Source of the DNA: Lentisphaerota bacterium
GTDB lineage: Bacteria > Verrucomicrobiota > Lentisphaeria > Victivallales > Victivallaceae
NCBI GenBank assembly: GCA_015061615.1
Contig: SUWE01000012.1
Coordinates: 1-58,011 of the forward strand
Direction of reading: 5' to 3'
Length of the DNA: 58,011 nt
Position numbers and translations under genes: made by a program. How positions within the stretch are numbered: position 1 is the stretch's first letter; the number at the start of each line of letters is the position of its first letter. A model generated the notes under the pieces. That model searched no databases and had not been told where the DNA came from. It saw only the letters and a list, made by a program, of their open reading frames with translations. This document shows, piece by piece, positions 24,312-33,555 of this stretch.

Positions 24312-24563
24312 ATGAGCGAAAAACTTCTCGCCGGACTTCAGTTGATGGTCTTTGGTATGGGGATGGTTTATGTCTTCCTCATCGTCATGATCTTCTGCAT
24401 GAAGTTGATGTCCAAAGTCATTGCGCCGATCGCTGCCAAGCAGAAAGCTGCGGAAGATGCTGCCAAAAAAGCTGCCGCTGCCGCCAAACCTGCCGCTGTT
24501 TCGGGTGATGATGCTGTGCTTGCCGCTGCTGCGGTTGCCGCAGTTGCCGCCAAAACAAAGTAA
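24312..24563 (+). CDS. oadG: Na+-pumping decarboxylase gamma subunit (OadG-like)
   Basis: 83 residues. One N-terminal membrane span (about 10-35, GLQLMVFGMGMVYVFLIVMI, 20 residues shown) followed by an Ala/Lys/Pro-rich cytoplasmic tail, the standard OadG layout. Gamma anchors the alpha and beta subunits together. AAAGGAG lies 7 nt before the ATG. In one operon with birA, alpha and beta. Confidence 0.88.
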   Translation: MSEKLLAGLQLMVFGMGMVYVFLIVMIFCMKLMSKVIAPIAAKQKAAEDAAKKAAAAAKPAAVSGDDAVLAAAAVAAVAAKTK

Positions 24564-24592
24564 TTTTAATCAAATAAATATCAGGTGTATAA

Positions 24593-26665
24593 ATGAAAAA
24601 GATCAAATTCATGGATTGCTCGTTCCGTGACGGATTCCAGTCCTGTCTCGGTGCCCGTGTTAAAACTGAAGACTTCCTGCCTGCTCTTGATGCGGCGGTC
24701 AAAGCCGGTATCAATCACATTGAGATCGGCGGCGGTGCCCGTTTCCAGGCGCTCTATTTCTACTGCCAGGAAGATGCCTTTGAAATGATGGATAAATGGC
24801 GCGAAGTCGTTGGTCCGGAAGTCAATTTGCAGACCCTTTCCCGCGGTGTCAACGTCGTCGGTCTTTCCAGTCAGTCCAGCGACATTATCGACCTGCACGC
24901 CAAACTGTTCAAGAAACACGGCATTACCACCATCCGTAACTTCGACGCGCTCAACGACGTGCGCAACCTCGAAGTTTCCGGCCGCGCGATCGCCAAACAC
25001 GGTTTGAAACATCAGGTCACCGTTACTCTGATGGGACTTGCTCCGAACCTTTCCGAAGCGTATGCCCACACTCCGAAATTTTACATTGACCGTTTGAACG
25101 AGATCCTCGCTTCCGGCATTCCCTTTGACAGCCTGGCTTTCAAAGATGCTTCCGGTACCAGCACCCCTGCGACTGTCTTTGAGACCGTCAAAATGGCGCG
25201 TGAGATCCTCGACAGCAACTTCGGCGCCGGAGCCAAAGAGATCCAGTTCCATACCCACGACACTGCCGGTATGGCGGTTGCCTGCAATATGGCGGCTATC
25301 GAAGCCGGTGCGGATGTCATCGACCTTGCCATGAGCCCGCTTTCCGGCGGTACCTGCGAAGCTGATATCCTTGTTATGTATCAGAGACTGCGCGGAACTG
25401 ATTATACTCTTGACATTGATCCGGAAAAAATCCTCGGTGTTGAGAAAATCTTTGAACAGTGCATGGATAAATATTTCATGCCGCCTGAATCAATGCAGGT
25501 TTCCCCGAAAATCATCTTCTCACCGATGCCCGGCGGCGCTCTGACTGCCAACACCCAGATGATGCGCGACAACAAATGTCTCGACAAATATGACAAGTGT
25601 ATCGAAGAAATGCGCGACGTTGTTGCCAAAGGCGGTTTCGGTACCAGCGTGACCCCGGTCAGCCAGTTCTATTTCCAGCAGGCGTTCCGCAACGCGGTTC
25701 AGGGCAAAAATCCGGACGGTTCCTGGAAGATGGACCCCAACGGTTACGGCAAAATGGTTCTCGGCTACTTCGGTAAAACTCCGGTTGCCCCCGACCCGCA
25801 GCTGGTCAAATGGGCGAGCGAACAGCTCGGTCTTGAACCGACCACCAAAGCTGTTGTCGAACTGAACGATGCCAATCCGAAACTGGGCATTGCCTATAAC
25901 ACCGGACTTCTGAAAGAAAACGGACTGGAAGTCACTGAAGAAAATATCTTTATCGCCGCCGCCTGCGGAGAAAAAGGTATCAACTTCCTCAAAGGTGACA
26001 AACCGATGGGTATCCGTTACAAAGAAGCTGAAAAACCTGCCGCCAAAGGCGGAGCAAAAGCCTATACCGCCAATGTCAGCGGTACCAACGTCGTTGTTGA
26101 ACTCAATGCCGCAGGCGATGCTTACACCGCCAAAGTCAACGGCAAGAGCTTTGAAGTCAAACTTACCGAAGGTGCCGCCGCTGCCGCTGCTGCTCCTGCT
26201 GCCGGTGGTGCTGCTGCCGCGATGACCAGTCCGCTCCCCGGCACCGTCACCAAGATTCTGGTGAAAGCCGGTGATGCTGTCAAAGCCGGTGACACTGTGA
26301 TGGTTATTGAAGCGATGAAGATGGAAACTCCGATCGCCGCCGCTCAGGATGGTGTCGTTGCCTCCATCGACGTCACTGTCGGTGCGGTTGTCGGCGAAGG
26401 CGATGCTCTGCTTTCGATCGCGGGTGCCGCAGGTGCCGCCGCTCCTGCCGCCGCCGGCGCAATGACCAGCCCGCTCCCCGGCACCGTCACCAAAGTTCTG
26501 GTGAAAGCCGGTGATGTTGTCAAAGCCGGTGACACTGTGATGGTTCTTGAAGCGATGAAGATGGAAACTCCGATCGCCGCCGACAAAGACGGTACCGTCA
26601 TTTCCGTTGATGCCGCGGTCGGCGCAGTCGTTGCCGAAGGCGATGCTCTGATAACTATCGGTTAA
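24593..26665 (+). CDS. oadA: Biotin-dependent decarboxylase alpha subunit with two biotinyl domains (OadA-like)
   Basis: 690 residues. The N-terminal carboxyltransferase barrel begins [22 protein letters not shown], cut here to [10 protein letters not shown], and includes the carboxylysine-type [10 protein letters not shown] and the metal-binding HTHDTAG near 223. A conserved CT C-terminal region follows to about 480. After an Ala/Pro-rich linker there are two tandem biotinyl domains, each with EAMKMET. The biotinylated residues are Lys576 and Lys656, 80 residues apart. Most family members have one. Oxaloacetate is the most common substrate, but methylmalonyl-CoA or glutaconyl-CoA cannot be excluded from sequence. 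Soluble, membrane-associated through gamma. Confidence 0.9.
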   Translation: MKKIKFMDCSFRDGFQSCLGARVKTEDFLPALDAAVKAGINHIEIGGGARFQALYFYCQEDAFEMMDKWREVVGPEVNLQTLSRGVNVVGLSSQSSDIIDLHAKLFKKHGITTIRNFDALNDVRNLEVSGRAIAKHGLKHQVTVTLMGLAPNLSEAYAHTPKFYIDRLNEILASGIPFDSLAFKDASGTSTPATVFETVKMAREILDSNFGAGAKEIQFHTHDTAGMAVACNMAAIEAGADVIDLAMSPLSGGTCEADILVMYQRLRGTDYTLDIDPEKILGVEKIFEQCMDKYFMPPESMQVSPKIIFSPMPGGALTANTQMMRDNKCLDKYDKCIEEMRDVVAKGGFGTSVTPVSQFYFQQAFRNAVQGKNPDGSWKMDPNGYGKMVLGYFGKTPVAPDPQLVKWASEQLGLEPTTKAVVELNDANPKLGIAYNTGLLKENGLEVTEENIFIAAACGEKGINFLKGDKPMGIRYKEAEKPAAKGGAKAYTANVSGTNVVVELNAAGDAYTAKVNGKSFEVKLTEGAAAAAAAPAAGGAAAAMTSPLPGTVTKILVKAGDAVKAGDTVMVIEAMKMETPIAAAQDGVVASIDVTVGAVVGEGDALLSIAGAAGAAAPAAAGAMTSPLPGTVTKVLVKAGDVVKAGDTVMVLEAMKMETPIAADKDGTVISVDAAVGAVVAEGDALITIG
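26222..26664 (+). repeat. Tandem duplication of the biotinyl domain
   Basis: The two biotinyl-domain coding segments start at 26222 and 26462 (240-bp period). Long stretches around the biotin lysine are nearly identical in DNA, including the codons of [11 protein letters not shown], which points to a recent internal duplication or ongoing conversion. Confidence 0.88.
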
Positions 26666-26678
26666 GGAAATTTTACCA

Positions 26679-28388
26679 ATGAATATGATCAAAAAACTCA
26701 GTTTGGCGCTGATTTTTGCGGCTGTGGCGGTCTTTTCCGCCTCAGCTGCGGAAAAGTGCGGCAAGGCTTGTGCCGAAGGCAAAAAAGGCTGCCCTGTTCA
26801 GATCACCCGTGATGCTCTGAAAGCCAAAGGTGCGGCTTTGGATGAAAAATCCAGTGACAATATCTTTGAATGGTGGACCAAAGGAGCTTCCCGCTATCTG
26901 GTTTACGTCGGTAAACTCAACGAAGGAGGCAAAGTCAAATATGTCCCCACCACCATTTACACTGTCACCATTCCTTATGACGGTGTCTGCAACCCCGGCC
27001 GTCAGATGATGATGTATCATCCGGAAGGTTACAGCAAAGGTCTGCTCAATGCAAAATCCACCATCAAACTGGTTCCCGGAACTCTGCATAAGAGCGTGAA
27101 AGATGCCGGAACTCTGCTTCCCGGAACGATGATGGCTGAATTTGAAGCTCTGGAAATTGCCCAGAGTGCTGTTGCCGGCGGTGATGGCTCAGCTCAGAAA
27201 CTTGAAGGCTGGGGAAAAACCTTTGACAGTCTGTGGAAAAGTACCGGTATCTACGACCTTTACCGTCAGACCACCGAAAATTTCAGCAGTACCTGGACTC
27301 TCGGTCTGGGCCGTGTGCTGATGATGATGGTTGCTCTGCTGCTGATTTATCTGGCTATCGTTAAAGAGTTTGAGCCGCTTCTGCTGCTGCCGATCGGTTT
27401 CGGTGCGCTGCTGGCGAATATTCCGCTTGCGGGTATTTCCGGTCCTGACGGTCTTCAGGGAATGGTCTTTGAAGTCGGTATCAACAGCGGTGTGTTTCCG
27501 CTTCTGATCTTCCTCGGTGTCGGTGCGATGACTGACTTCGCTCCGCTGATTGCCAACCCCAAAACCGCGCTTTTGGGCGGTGCCGCCCAGTTCGGTATCT
27601 TTACCGCGCTTCTCGGTGCGCTTGCTCTTGCTCCGCTGGGTATTGATTTCGACCTGAAAGATGCCGCATCCATCGGTATCATCGGCGGTGCTGACGGTCC
27701 GACTGCTATTTATCTTTCCAGCCGTCTCTCACCGAAACTGCTCGGTGCGATCGCCGTTGCCGCGTACAGCTACATGGCTCTGGTTCCGATCATTCAGCCG
27801 CCCATCATGCGTCTTTTGACCACTGAAAAAGAGCGCAAAATCAAAATGTCCACCCTGCGTCCTGTCAGCAAAATCGAGAAAATCTGTTTCCCGATCCTCA
27901 TCACTCTGCTCTGCGCCCTGCTTCTGCCGGATGCCGCTCCCTTGATGGGTATGCTGATGTTCGGTAACCTGCTTAAAGAGAGCGGAGTCACTGAGCGCTT
28001 GAATCAGACTGCTCAGAATGCGCTGATCAACATTGTTACCATCTTCCTCGGTATCGCGGTGGGAAGTAAACTTTCTGCGGATCAGTTCCTGAGTCCCCAG
28101 ACTCTCGGAATCCTCTTCCTCGGAGCGGTTGCGTTCAGTATCGGTACTGCTGCCGGTCTGCTGTTTGCCAAGCTGATGAACTGCTTCAGCAAGACCAAGA
28201 TCAACCCGTTGATCGGTTCCGCCGGTGTTTCCGCTGTTCCGATGGCGGCGCGTGTTGCCAACAAGGTCGGTCAGGAAAGTGATCCGTACAACTTCCTGCT
28301 GATGCACGCTATGGGGCCCAACGTCGCTGGTGTTATCGGTTCTGCCGTTGCCGCAGGTGTTATGCTCAATATGTTGAAAAACCTCTGA
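26679..28388 (+). CDS. oadB: Na+-pumping decarboxylase beta subunit with exported N-terminal domain (OadB-like)
   Basis: 569 residues, about 150-190 longer than usual. The first 23 residues are a signal sequence, followed by a Cys-containing segment ([13 protein letters not shown]) and a ~160-residue domain that should lie outside the membrane. The OadB core starts near 205: many spans, [19 protein letters not shown], the [19 protein letters not shown] re-entrant region with the conserved Asp of GADGPT, and [19 protein letters not shown] with the Ser of the second region. It couples decarboxylation of carboxybiotin to Na+ export. The extension has strands and two more conserved-looking PG/YxPE motifs. 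Its role is unknown. Confidence 0.88.
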   Translation: MNMIKKLSLALIFAAVAVFSASAAEKCGKACAEGKKGCPVQITRDALKAKGAALDEKSSDNIFEWWTKGASRYLVYVGKLNEGGKVKYVPTTIYTVTIPYDGVCNPGRQMMMYHPEGYSKGLLNAKSTIKLVPGTLHKSVKDAGTLLPGTMMAEFEALEIAQSAVAGGDGSAQKLEGWGKTFDSLWKSTGIYDLYRQTTENFSSTWTLGLGRVLMMMVALLLIYLAIVKEFEPLLLLPIGFGALLANIPLAGISGPDGLQGMVFEVGINSGVFPLLIFLGVGAMTDFAPLIANPKTALLGGAAQFGIFTALLGALALAPLGIDFDLKDAASIGIIGGADGPTAIYLSSRLSPKLLGAIAVAAYSYMALVPIIQPPIMRLLTTEKERKIKMSTLRPVSKIEKICFPILITLLCALLLPDAAPLMGMLMFGNLLKESGVTERLNQTAQNALINIVTIFLGIAVGSKLSADQFLSPQTLGILFLGAVAFSIGTAAGLLFAKLMNCFSKTKINPLIGSAGVSAVPMAARVANKVGQESDPYNFLLMHAMGPNVAGVIGSAVAAGVMLNMLKNL

Positions 28389-28408
28389 TCGGTTTTGAAA
28401 AACATCTC

Positions 28409-28435
28409 AAGCACCGGATTTTCCGGTGCTTTTTT
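28409..28435 (+). terminator. Terminator of the decarboxylase operon
   Basis: GCACCGGA (28411-28418) pairs with TCCGGTGC (28422-28429), extended by AA/TT, and is followed by six T. Confidence 0.85.
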
Positions 28436-28450
28436 CATGAGAGGGACAGT

Positions 28451-29431
28451 ATGATCAAAAAAATAACATTTCTTCTTCTGACGGCGGCATTTTTTATTGT
28501 GCCGTGGGTGTGGACTCCTGCGCGTGACTGGGCGCCGGGAATAGCAGTACTTGCCGGAATCGTTTTTGCTGTGGCGTGGGGTAATCCTTTTGCAAAATAT
28601 ACGTCAAAACTCACCTCGACCCTTCTGGGGTGGGCTATCGTCGGAATGGGGTGTGGAATGGATCTTGTTTCCGTTCTCCGTGCCGGAGCAAGCGGGTTTA
28701 TTTATACCCTGATCGGAATTACTGCCGGCATCGGACTCGGAGCATTTTTAGGTTGGAAGCTCAAACTTCCCAAAAATGCCACATACCTTGTCAGTGTCGG
28801 AACTGCCATTTGCGGCGGCAGTGCCATTGCCGCCGCCGCGCCTGCCTTGCGTGCCAAAGCGCATGAAGTAGCGATGGCATCGGCAACGGTCTTTGCGCTT
28901 AATGCTGTGGCATTGTTCCTCTTTCCGGTCATCGGGCACAAACTCGGATTCAATCAGGAGCAGTTCGGTTTTTTTGCGGCGCTTGCCATCCATGATACAA
29001 GTTCGGTAGTCGGGGCGGCGCTTCAGTACGGCGAAAGCGCGCTTGAAGTGGGAACGGTGGTAAAACTTGCCCGTGCGCTCTGGATAGTGCCGGTAACGCT
29101 TTTTCTGACCTGGTTCATTGCTGATAAAAGTGGGGAAGAGGGCGAAAAGCGCAAAGTCAGGGTGAAAGTTCCCTGGTTTATTCCGGGATTTCTCATTGCC
29201 GCCGCCATTGTGACGTGGATACCGGCATTGAACGGTGCAGGGGGATTTTTGAAAAATATTTCCAAATACCTGATGATAATGACACTCTTTCTCATCGGGG
29301 CGAACCTGAGCCGTGAAAAATTAAAAGAACTGGGGGTGCGTCCGGTTCTGCTTGGAGTCATTCTCTGGGTGATTTTGAGCGTATTGTGGTGTACGGCAAT
29401 ACATCTTGAGTGGGTGAATTGTTCGATCTGA
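28451..29431 (+). CDS. yeiH: YeiH/UPF0324-family putative sulfate exporter
   Basis: 326 residues with about ten membrane spans. The family pattern is clear: a re-entrant segment with GTAICGGSAIAAAAPALRAK (20 residues shown), the HDTSSVVGAALQYG block, VVKLARALWIVP, and LFLIGANLSR near the end. YeiH-like proteins are annotated as putative sulfate exporters (PSE). The transport substrate is poorly proven. It starts 15 bp after the decarboxylase terminator with GAGAGGGAC before the ATG, so it may be expressed by read-through or an undetected promoter. Confidence 0.82.
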   Translation: MIKKITFLLLTAAFFIVPWVWTPARDWAPGIAVLAGIVFAVAWGNPFAKYTSKLTSTLLGWAIVGMGCGMDLVSVLRAGASGFIYTLIGITAGIGLGAFLGWKLKLPKNATYLVSVGTAICGGSAIAAAAPALRAKAHEVAMASATVFALNAVALFLFPVIGHKLGFNQEQFGFFAALAIHDTSSVVGAALQYGESALEVGTVVKLARALWIVPVTLFLTWFIADKSGEEGEKRKVRVKVPWFIPGFLIAAAIVTWIPALNGAGGFLKNISKYLMIMTLFLIGANLSREKLKELGVRPVLLGVILWVILSVLWCTAIHLEWVNCSI

Positions 29432-29434
29432 TTT

Positions 29435-30010
29435 TCAGGCAAAGAGTGCCGCCAGCACGATTGAAAGAATGATACAGCCGGCGATGATCGCTCCGGAAAG
29501 AATGAATGCACTGCCTCTGGTGGAAACGGTCTCAGATTTCACCGGGGCAGTTGTTTTTTCATCGTTTTCAAATGCCTGCCACCTGCCGCTGGCAAGGTGG
29601 AATCCGGAGAGGAGCGAATCCAATGCGGCAGTATCGCCCGACTCTGCCATTGCAAGCAGTTTTTCGTGATACTCTTTCAATACGGAGTGATATTTTTTCA
29701 GTTCGGCACACTTTCTTTCCAGAAGTTCCAGACGGCATTCGGCTTTGGCAAGTTCATGGATTATTCTGCCTTCAAGTTCCCGCCGTTTTTTTGAATCTGC
29801 ATCGTCACTGCCCTTGTTGAGTGAGGGCATGTAGCGCAAGCTGGCAGGAGTTGTTTCCTTTGCCGCCGGTTGCGGCGCACTGTTTTCCGGTACAGACTCT
29901 TTTTCTGTTCCGGCAGAGTCGTTCCCTTTGCGGTGGAACTGTTCGTAATTCTGTTTCAAACGTTCCTGCATATCCAGCAGTTTGTCGCCGATAAATTCAT
30001 CCCGTGCCAT
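29435..30010 (-). CDS. Coiled-coil protein with C-terminal membrane anchor, unknown function
   Basis: 191 residues. Charged N-terminal third with a low-complexity Pro/Ala stretch, a heptad-rich helix (about 75-118, RRELEGRIIHELAKAECRLE in part), and one hydrophobic span at the extreme C-terminus (about 167-190). No signal peptide, so a tail-anchored inner-membrane protein facing the cytoplasm is likely. Not recognised. It is convergent with yeiH, 3 bp apart, and divergent from the permease at 30139. ACGGAG precedes the ATG. Confidence 0.6.
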   Translation of the reverse strand: MARDEFIGDKLLDMQERLKQNYEQFHRKGNDSAGTEKESVPENSAPQPAAKETTPASLRYMPSLNKGSDDADSKKRRELEGRIIHELAKAECRLELLERKCAELKKYHSVLKEYHEKLLAMAESGDTAALDSLLSGFHLASGRWQAFENDEKTTAPVKSETVSTRGSAFILSGAIIAGCIILSIVLAALFA

Positions 30011-30103
30011 TATATTTCTCCGTAAAACTGTATTTCAGAGGCAATTTCAGTTAAATATAGTGTCTTTTCGCTGATAAAGCAAGCGCATATTTCAAAAATT
30101 GCC

Positions 30104-30132
30104 TTGAAAAATCACTCCCCGCATGATATTTT
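30104..30132 (+). promoter_or_regulatory. Promoter of the DppB-like permease, apparently leaderless
   Basis: TTGAAA (30104-30109), a 17-bp spacer and TATTTT (30127-30132). The ATG is at 30139, where transcription would start, and no ribosome-binding sequence precedes it. Confidence 0.5.
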
Positions 30133-30138
30133 ATCTAT

Positions 30139-31326
30139 ATGTTAAAGTATATCATTCGTCGTACATTTTATTCTGTCTGGGTCATTTTCGGAGTTCTGCT
30201 GCTTACATTTGCTCTTTTCAACCTTGCTTCCGGTGATCCGGCGGCGGCGGTTCTGGGCAAAAATGCGGAACCTGCCGAAGTGGATTCTTTACGCCGTGAA
30301 CTCGGCAGTGATCTGCCGCTTTTTTTCGGACGGGATTGCACAACTGCCGCGTTTGCCGGAGCTGAGGCTGAAAATCTTGACGGCAGAAGTTTTCCCCGTC
30401 TGCTTGATGTGAAATCCATCCGGGCTGAAGTTGTCCGCAAAGACGGAACATCTGAAATCATTCCGGTTGCCGATGATGCAAAAATTTTTACCGTTGAGAA
30501 AGTTCCGGGGAATCCGGCGGAAAAAGTGACCTTTATCCGCCGTCAGGAGTCACCGTGGAACAGTCAGTTTTTCCGTGCGCTCGGCGAACTTGTTTCCTTT
30601 AAGAAGGATGCTCCTTATATCAGCTTTTTCAACTTCGGCAATACTCTGATGAGCCGTGAACCGGTGACCGATGTGCTGAAAAGGGGGATCGGACCGTCGC
30701 TTGCATTGATGCTCCCGATATTTGCCGGGGAAATCATTGCCGGAATCGTGCTTGCTCTTGCCGCAGTCGCTTTTGCCGGACGTTTCCCGGACCGGATATT
30801 GATGCTCGCAGCTGTGTTTACCATGAGCATGAGTTATCTTGTGACGATCATTTTCGGTCAGTGGTTTTTCGGTTATTATCTCAATCTTTTTCCGGTATGG
30901 GGATTTGGAAAAATTTCCAATTTCATTTTGCCTGTCATCATCGGCATTATCAGCGGTATCGGCAGTAATCTGCGCTTCTTCCGCACGGTTTTTATCGACG
31001 AATTGCGTAAGGAATATCTGCGTACCGCACTTGCCAAAGGAGCTGCTCCGGCTTCGGTGTACGGTTATCACCTTTTGAAAAATGCCATGGTGCAGATAAT
31101 CACCCGTATCGGCGCCGGCTTGCCCTTTTTGTTTACAGGAAGTTTGCTTCTTGAATCATTTTTCGGTATTCCCGGTCTCGGTTTTGCCGGAATGGAAGCG
31201 CTCTATGATTCAGATATCCAGATGCTCAAGGCTCTGGTGATGATGAGCGCACTGCTTTTTGTCGCAATGAATCTGATTACGGATATCGCCTATGCCTGGG
31301 CGGATCCGCGAATAAAACTGAAGTGA
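30139..31326 (+). CDS. dppB: Peptide/nickel-type ABC transporter permease (DppB-like)
   Basis: 395 residues. The N-terminus MLKYIIRRTFYSVWVIFGVL is typical of OppB/DppB. The transmembrane core has the permease signature in YLRTALAKGAAPASVYGYHLLKNA, shortened to RTALAKGAAPA, and GSLLLESFFGIPGLG near the end. The region between the first and second spans (about 35-185) is much longer than usual and holds an extra ~70-residue domain facing the periplasm. No ribosome site precedes the ATG. The partner permease gene lies 10 kb away at 41513, and no binding protein or ATPase is adjacent. Confidence 0.82.
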   Translation: MLKYIIRRTFYSVWVIFGVLLLTFALFNLASGDPAAAVLGKNAEPAEVDSLRRELGSDLPLFFGRDCTTAAFAGAEAENLDGRSFPRLLDVKSIRAEVVRKDGTSEIIPVADDAKIFTVEKVPGNPAEKVTFIRRQESPWNSQFFRALGELVSFKKDAPYISFFNFGNTLMSREPVTDVLKRGIGPSLALMLPIFAGEIIAGIVLALAAVAFAGRFPDRILMLAAVFTMSMSYLVTIIFGQWFFGYYLNLFPVWGFGKISNFILPVIIGIISGIGSNLRFFRTVFIDELRKEYLRTALAKGAAPASVYGYHLLKNAMVQIITRIGAGLPFLFTGSLLLESFFGIPGLGFAGMEALYDSDIQMLKALVMMSALLFVAMNLITDIAYAWADPRIKLK

Positions 31327-31335
31327 GGTGTATTT

Positions 31336-33555
31336 ATGGATATGGAACTTCTTTCACCTGCGGGCAGTCCCGCATGTGCTTTGGCGGCGTTTGATGCAGG
31401 CGCCGATGCGGTTTATGCCGGATTGAGTAAATTCAATGCCCGTGAACGCGGCGAGAATTTCACCCCTGACATGATGAAAAAAATCGTCGATTATGCTCAT
31501 GCGCACAGTAAAAAAGTCTATTTGACTCTCAATACTCTTTTGCGTGAAGCGGAATTGCCGGAACTTCTTGAAACGCTCGATATCATCGACGATATCGCGC
31601 CCGACGGCGTGCTGGTGCAGGATCTGGGGGTACTGCGCCTTGCACGCGAATATTATCCTGATCTTATTCTTCACGGTTCGACCCAGATGGGATTCCACAA
31701 CTCCGCCGGATTGCAAATGGCGGAAAAGCTCGGACTGTCCCGGGTGGTGCTGGAGCGGCAGATCACTATGGAAGAACTTGCCGCCATCCGCAAACAGACC
31801 AGACTTGAGCTTGAGGTTTTTGTCCACGGATCACTCTGCTGTTCCCTTTCCGGAGTATGCCTTTTCTCATCTTACCTCGGCGGGTGGAGCGGTAACCGCG
31901 GCAAATGCAAACAGCCGTGCCGCCGCCGCTACTTTTCCAAACAGGGCAATGGATTTTTCTTTTCTCCGCAGGACCTTGCGGCGATCGAACTTCTGCCGCA
32001 ACTGCGTAAGATCGGAGTCCAGTCACTCAAGATCGAAGGCAGATTGAGACAGCCGGATTATGTGACCAATACCGTTGCCGCTTACAGGATGATGCTCGAT
32101 TGTCCTGAAAAAGATTTTGCCGCCGCCCTGCCGGAAGCGCGCAATCTCCTTTCCAAAGGGTGCGGCAGACGCTGGTCGCATGGATTTTACACGATGGATT
32201 CCGCTAAAGAACTTATCAAATCCGATGCTGTCGGTGCTGCCGGATTGCGGGTCGGAACCGTTGAGGCGGTCATGGATAACGGTTTCGGTCTGACTGCGCA
32301 GAAACGTATCCATATCGGTGACCGTATGCGTATCCAGCCGGCAAGCGGTGATGACGGAGTGGCATTGACGGTGACAAAAATGTTCGTAAACAATACCCAG
32401 AGCAAATATGCCCGTCCCGGGCAGAAGGTTTTTGTCTGCTGTGATAAAATGGTATCCTTCAACGGCAGTGTATTCAAAATCGGGGAAAGTTTCCCGGATT
32501 ACACCCGCCGTCTTGAAGCATTGCCGGCAAGAAAAACTCAGGTTGAACTGAAGCTGACGCTTTCTCAGAACTCTCTGGATATAAAAGTTCTCAACGCGCC
32601 TTTTGCGCCCTGTTCCGTTCCGCTGACCTTGAGTCAGGCAGAAAAACACCCGGTCGACTCCGCCAGAATACTTTCAGCATTTGCCGAATCCGATTCAGCT
32701 GACTTTGCCCTTGCATCATCAAGCAGTGTTGATATCGACGGCAGTTACTTTTTCCCTGCGGCGGAACTCAAACAGATCCGGCGTGACTTCTGGAAGGCGT
32801 TCCATGCGGCTGTCAAGCCGGAAACGGTATTCAGCAACCGGGTATGCGCGCTGGATAAGTTCCGCATCGATTATATGGCGATCCGTCCTCTGCCGGATAA
32901 CGGGGAGTTCCTGCGGGAAACGGTGGCGATGAAGCCCAACGGAGCTGAACCTGCCGACCGTCATGCGGTTCGTGCGGATAATATTTTTGACCTCAACAAA
33001 CTTTCTCAGGAGGCGATTTTGCCGGAGTTCTGTCCTGAAGCGAAACTGCCGTCATTGAAAAAAGCGGTCACATCCGCCATTGCCTCCGGTATCCGCCGTT
33101 TCCGGATAACTTCGCTTTACGGTTTTGCGCTTTTTGATGATACTTCAGAGCTTTTTCTCTGTGCCTCCGCTCCGCTGCCGGTATGCAACAGCGCGGCGGT
33201 GATGGAGCTTGCCGACTTCGGCTGTTCCCGCATCATGGCGCATATTGAAATGAGTAAAGATGATATTCTTGCCTTGCGGAACAAATCGGTTCTGGAAGTG
33301 GAGTGTTTCCGTCTCGGCAGACCTTCACTGCTGACGACCAGGGCAAAAATTCCCTTCGCCGGGGAATTTTCCGATGCACGCGGCAACCGCTTTGAATTGC
33401 GTTTTGAAAAGAGCAGCGGTTTGTCACGGATATTCCCGGTCAAGGTCGTATCAATTCCCCGTCTGCCGGGAATCTATGACTTCTACGACCTGCGCAATGC
33501 GAACTGGAAGAACAGCGATACTGAGACCTTCAATCTTGAGTCTCAGTGGTTGTAA
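31336..33555 (+). CDS. Peptidase U32 family protein (RlhA-like)
   Basis: 739 residues. The U32 core begins MELLSPAGSPACALAAFDAG and includes DAVYAGLSKFNARE, the VHGSLCCSLSGVCLFSS and GNRGKCKQPCRRRY cysteine blocks, and SLKIEGRLRQPDYV. A long C-terminal part resembles the DUF3656 region of RlhA/YdcP. E. coli RlhA is needed for 23S rRNA C2501 hydroxylation, and other U32 members are collagenases or tRNA hydroxylation factors. The size favours the RlhA group. Starts 9 bp after dppB, with GAGGTG upstream, and its 3' end overlaps the convergent MFS gene by 26 bp. Confidence 0.82.
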   Translation: MDMELLSPAGSPACALAAFDAGADAVYAGLSKFNARERGENFTPDMMKKIVDYAHAHSKKVYLTLNTLLREAELPELLETLDIIDDIAPDGVLVQDLGVLRLAREYYPDLILHGSTQMGFHNSAGLQMAEKLGLSRVVLERQITMEELAAIRKQTRLELEVFVHGSLCCSLSGVCLFSSYLGGWSGNRGKCKQPCRRRYFSKQGNGFFFSPQDLAAIELLPQLRKIGVQSLKIEGRLRQPDYVTNTVAAYRMMLDCPEKDFAAALPEARNLLSKGCGRRWSHGFYTMDSAKELIKSDAVGAAGLRVGTVEAVMDNGFGLTAQKRIHIGDRMRIQPASGDDGVALTVTKMFVNNTQSKYARPGQKVFVCCDKMVSFNGSVFKIGESFPDYTRRLEALPARKTQVELKLTLSQNSLDIKVLNAPFAPCSVPLTLSQAEKHPVDSARILSAFAESDSADFALASSSSVDIDGSYFFPAAELKQIRRDFWKAFHAAVKPETVFSNRVCALDKFRIDYMAIRPLPDNGEFLRETVAMKPNGAEPADRHAVRADNIFDLNKLSQEAILPEFCPEAKLPSLKKAVTSAIASGIRRFRITSLYGFALFDDTSELFLCASAPLPVCNSAAVMELADFGCSRIMAHIEMSKDDILALRNKSVLEVECFRLGRPSLLTTRAKIPFAGEFSDARGNRFELRFEKSSGLSRIFPVKVVSIPRLPGIYDFYDLRNANWKNSDTETFNLESQWL

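Noticed and set aside
25520-26782. Long open frame of 420 codons antisense to oadA
   Set aside because: It mirrors the strong codon bias of oadA. The plus-strand product is a complete recognised enzyme.
30036-30104. Insertion element upstream of dppB based on the inverted AGGCAATTT pair
   Set aside because: The arms are only 9 bp, no transposase is present, and the right arm overlaps the -35 box. Kept only as part of the motif note.
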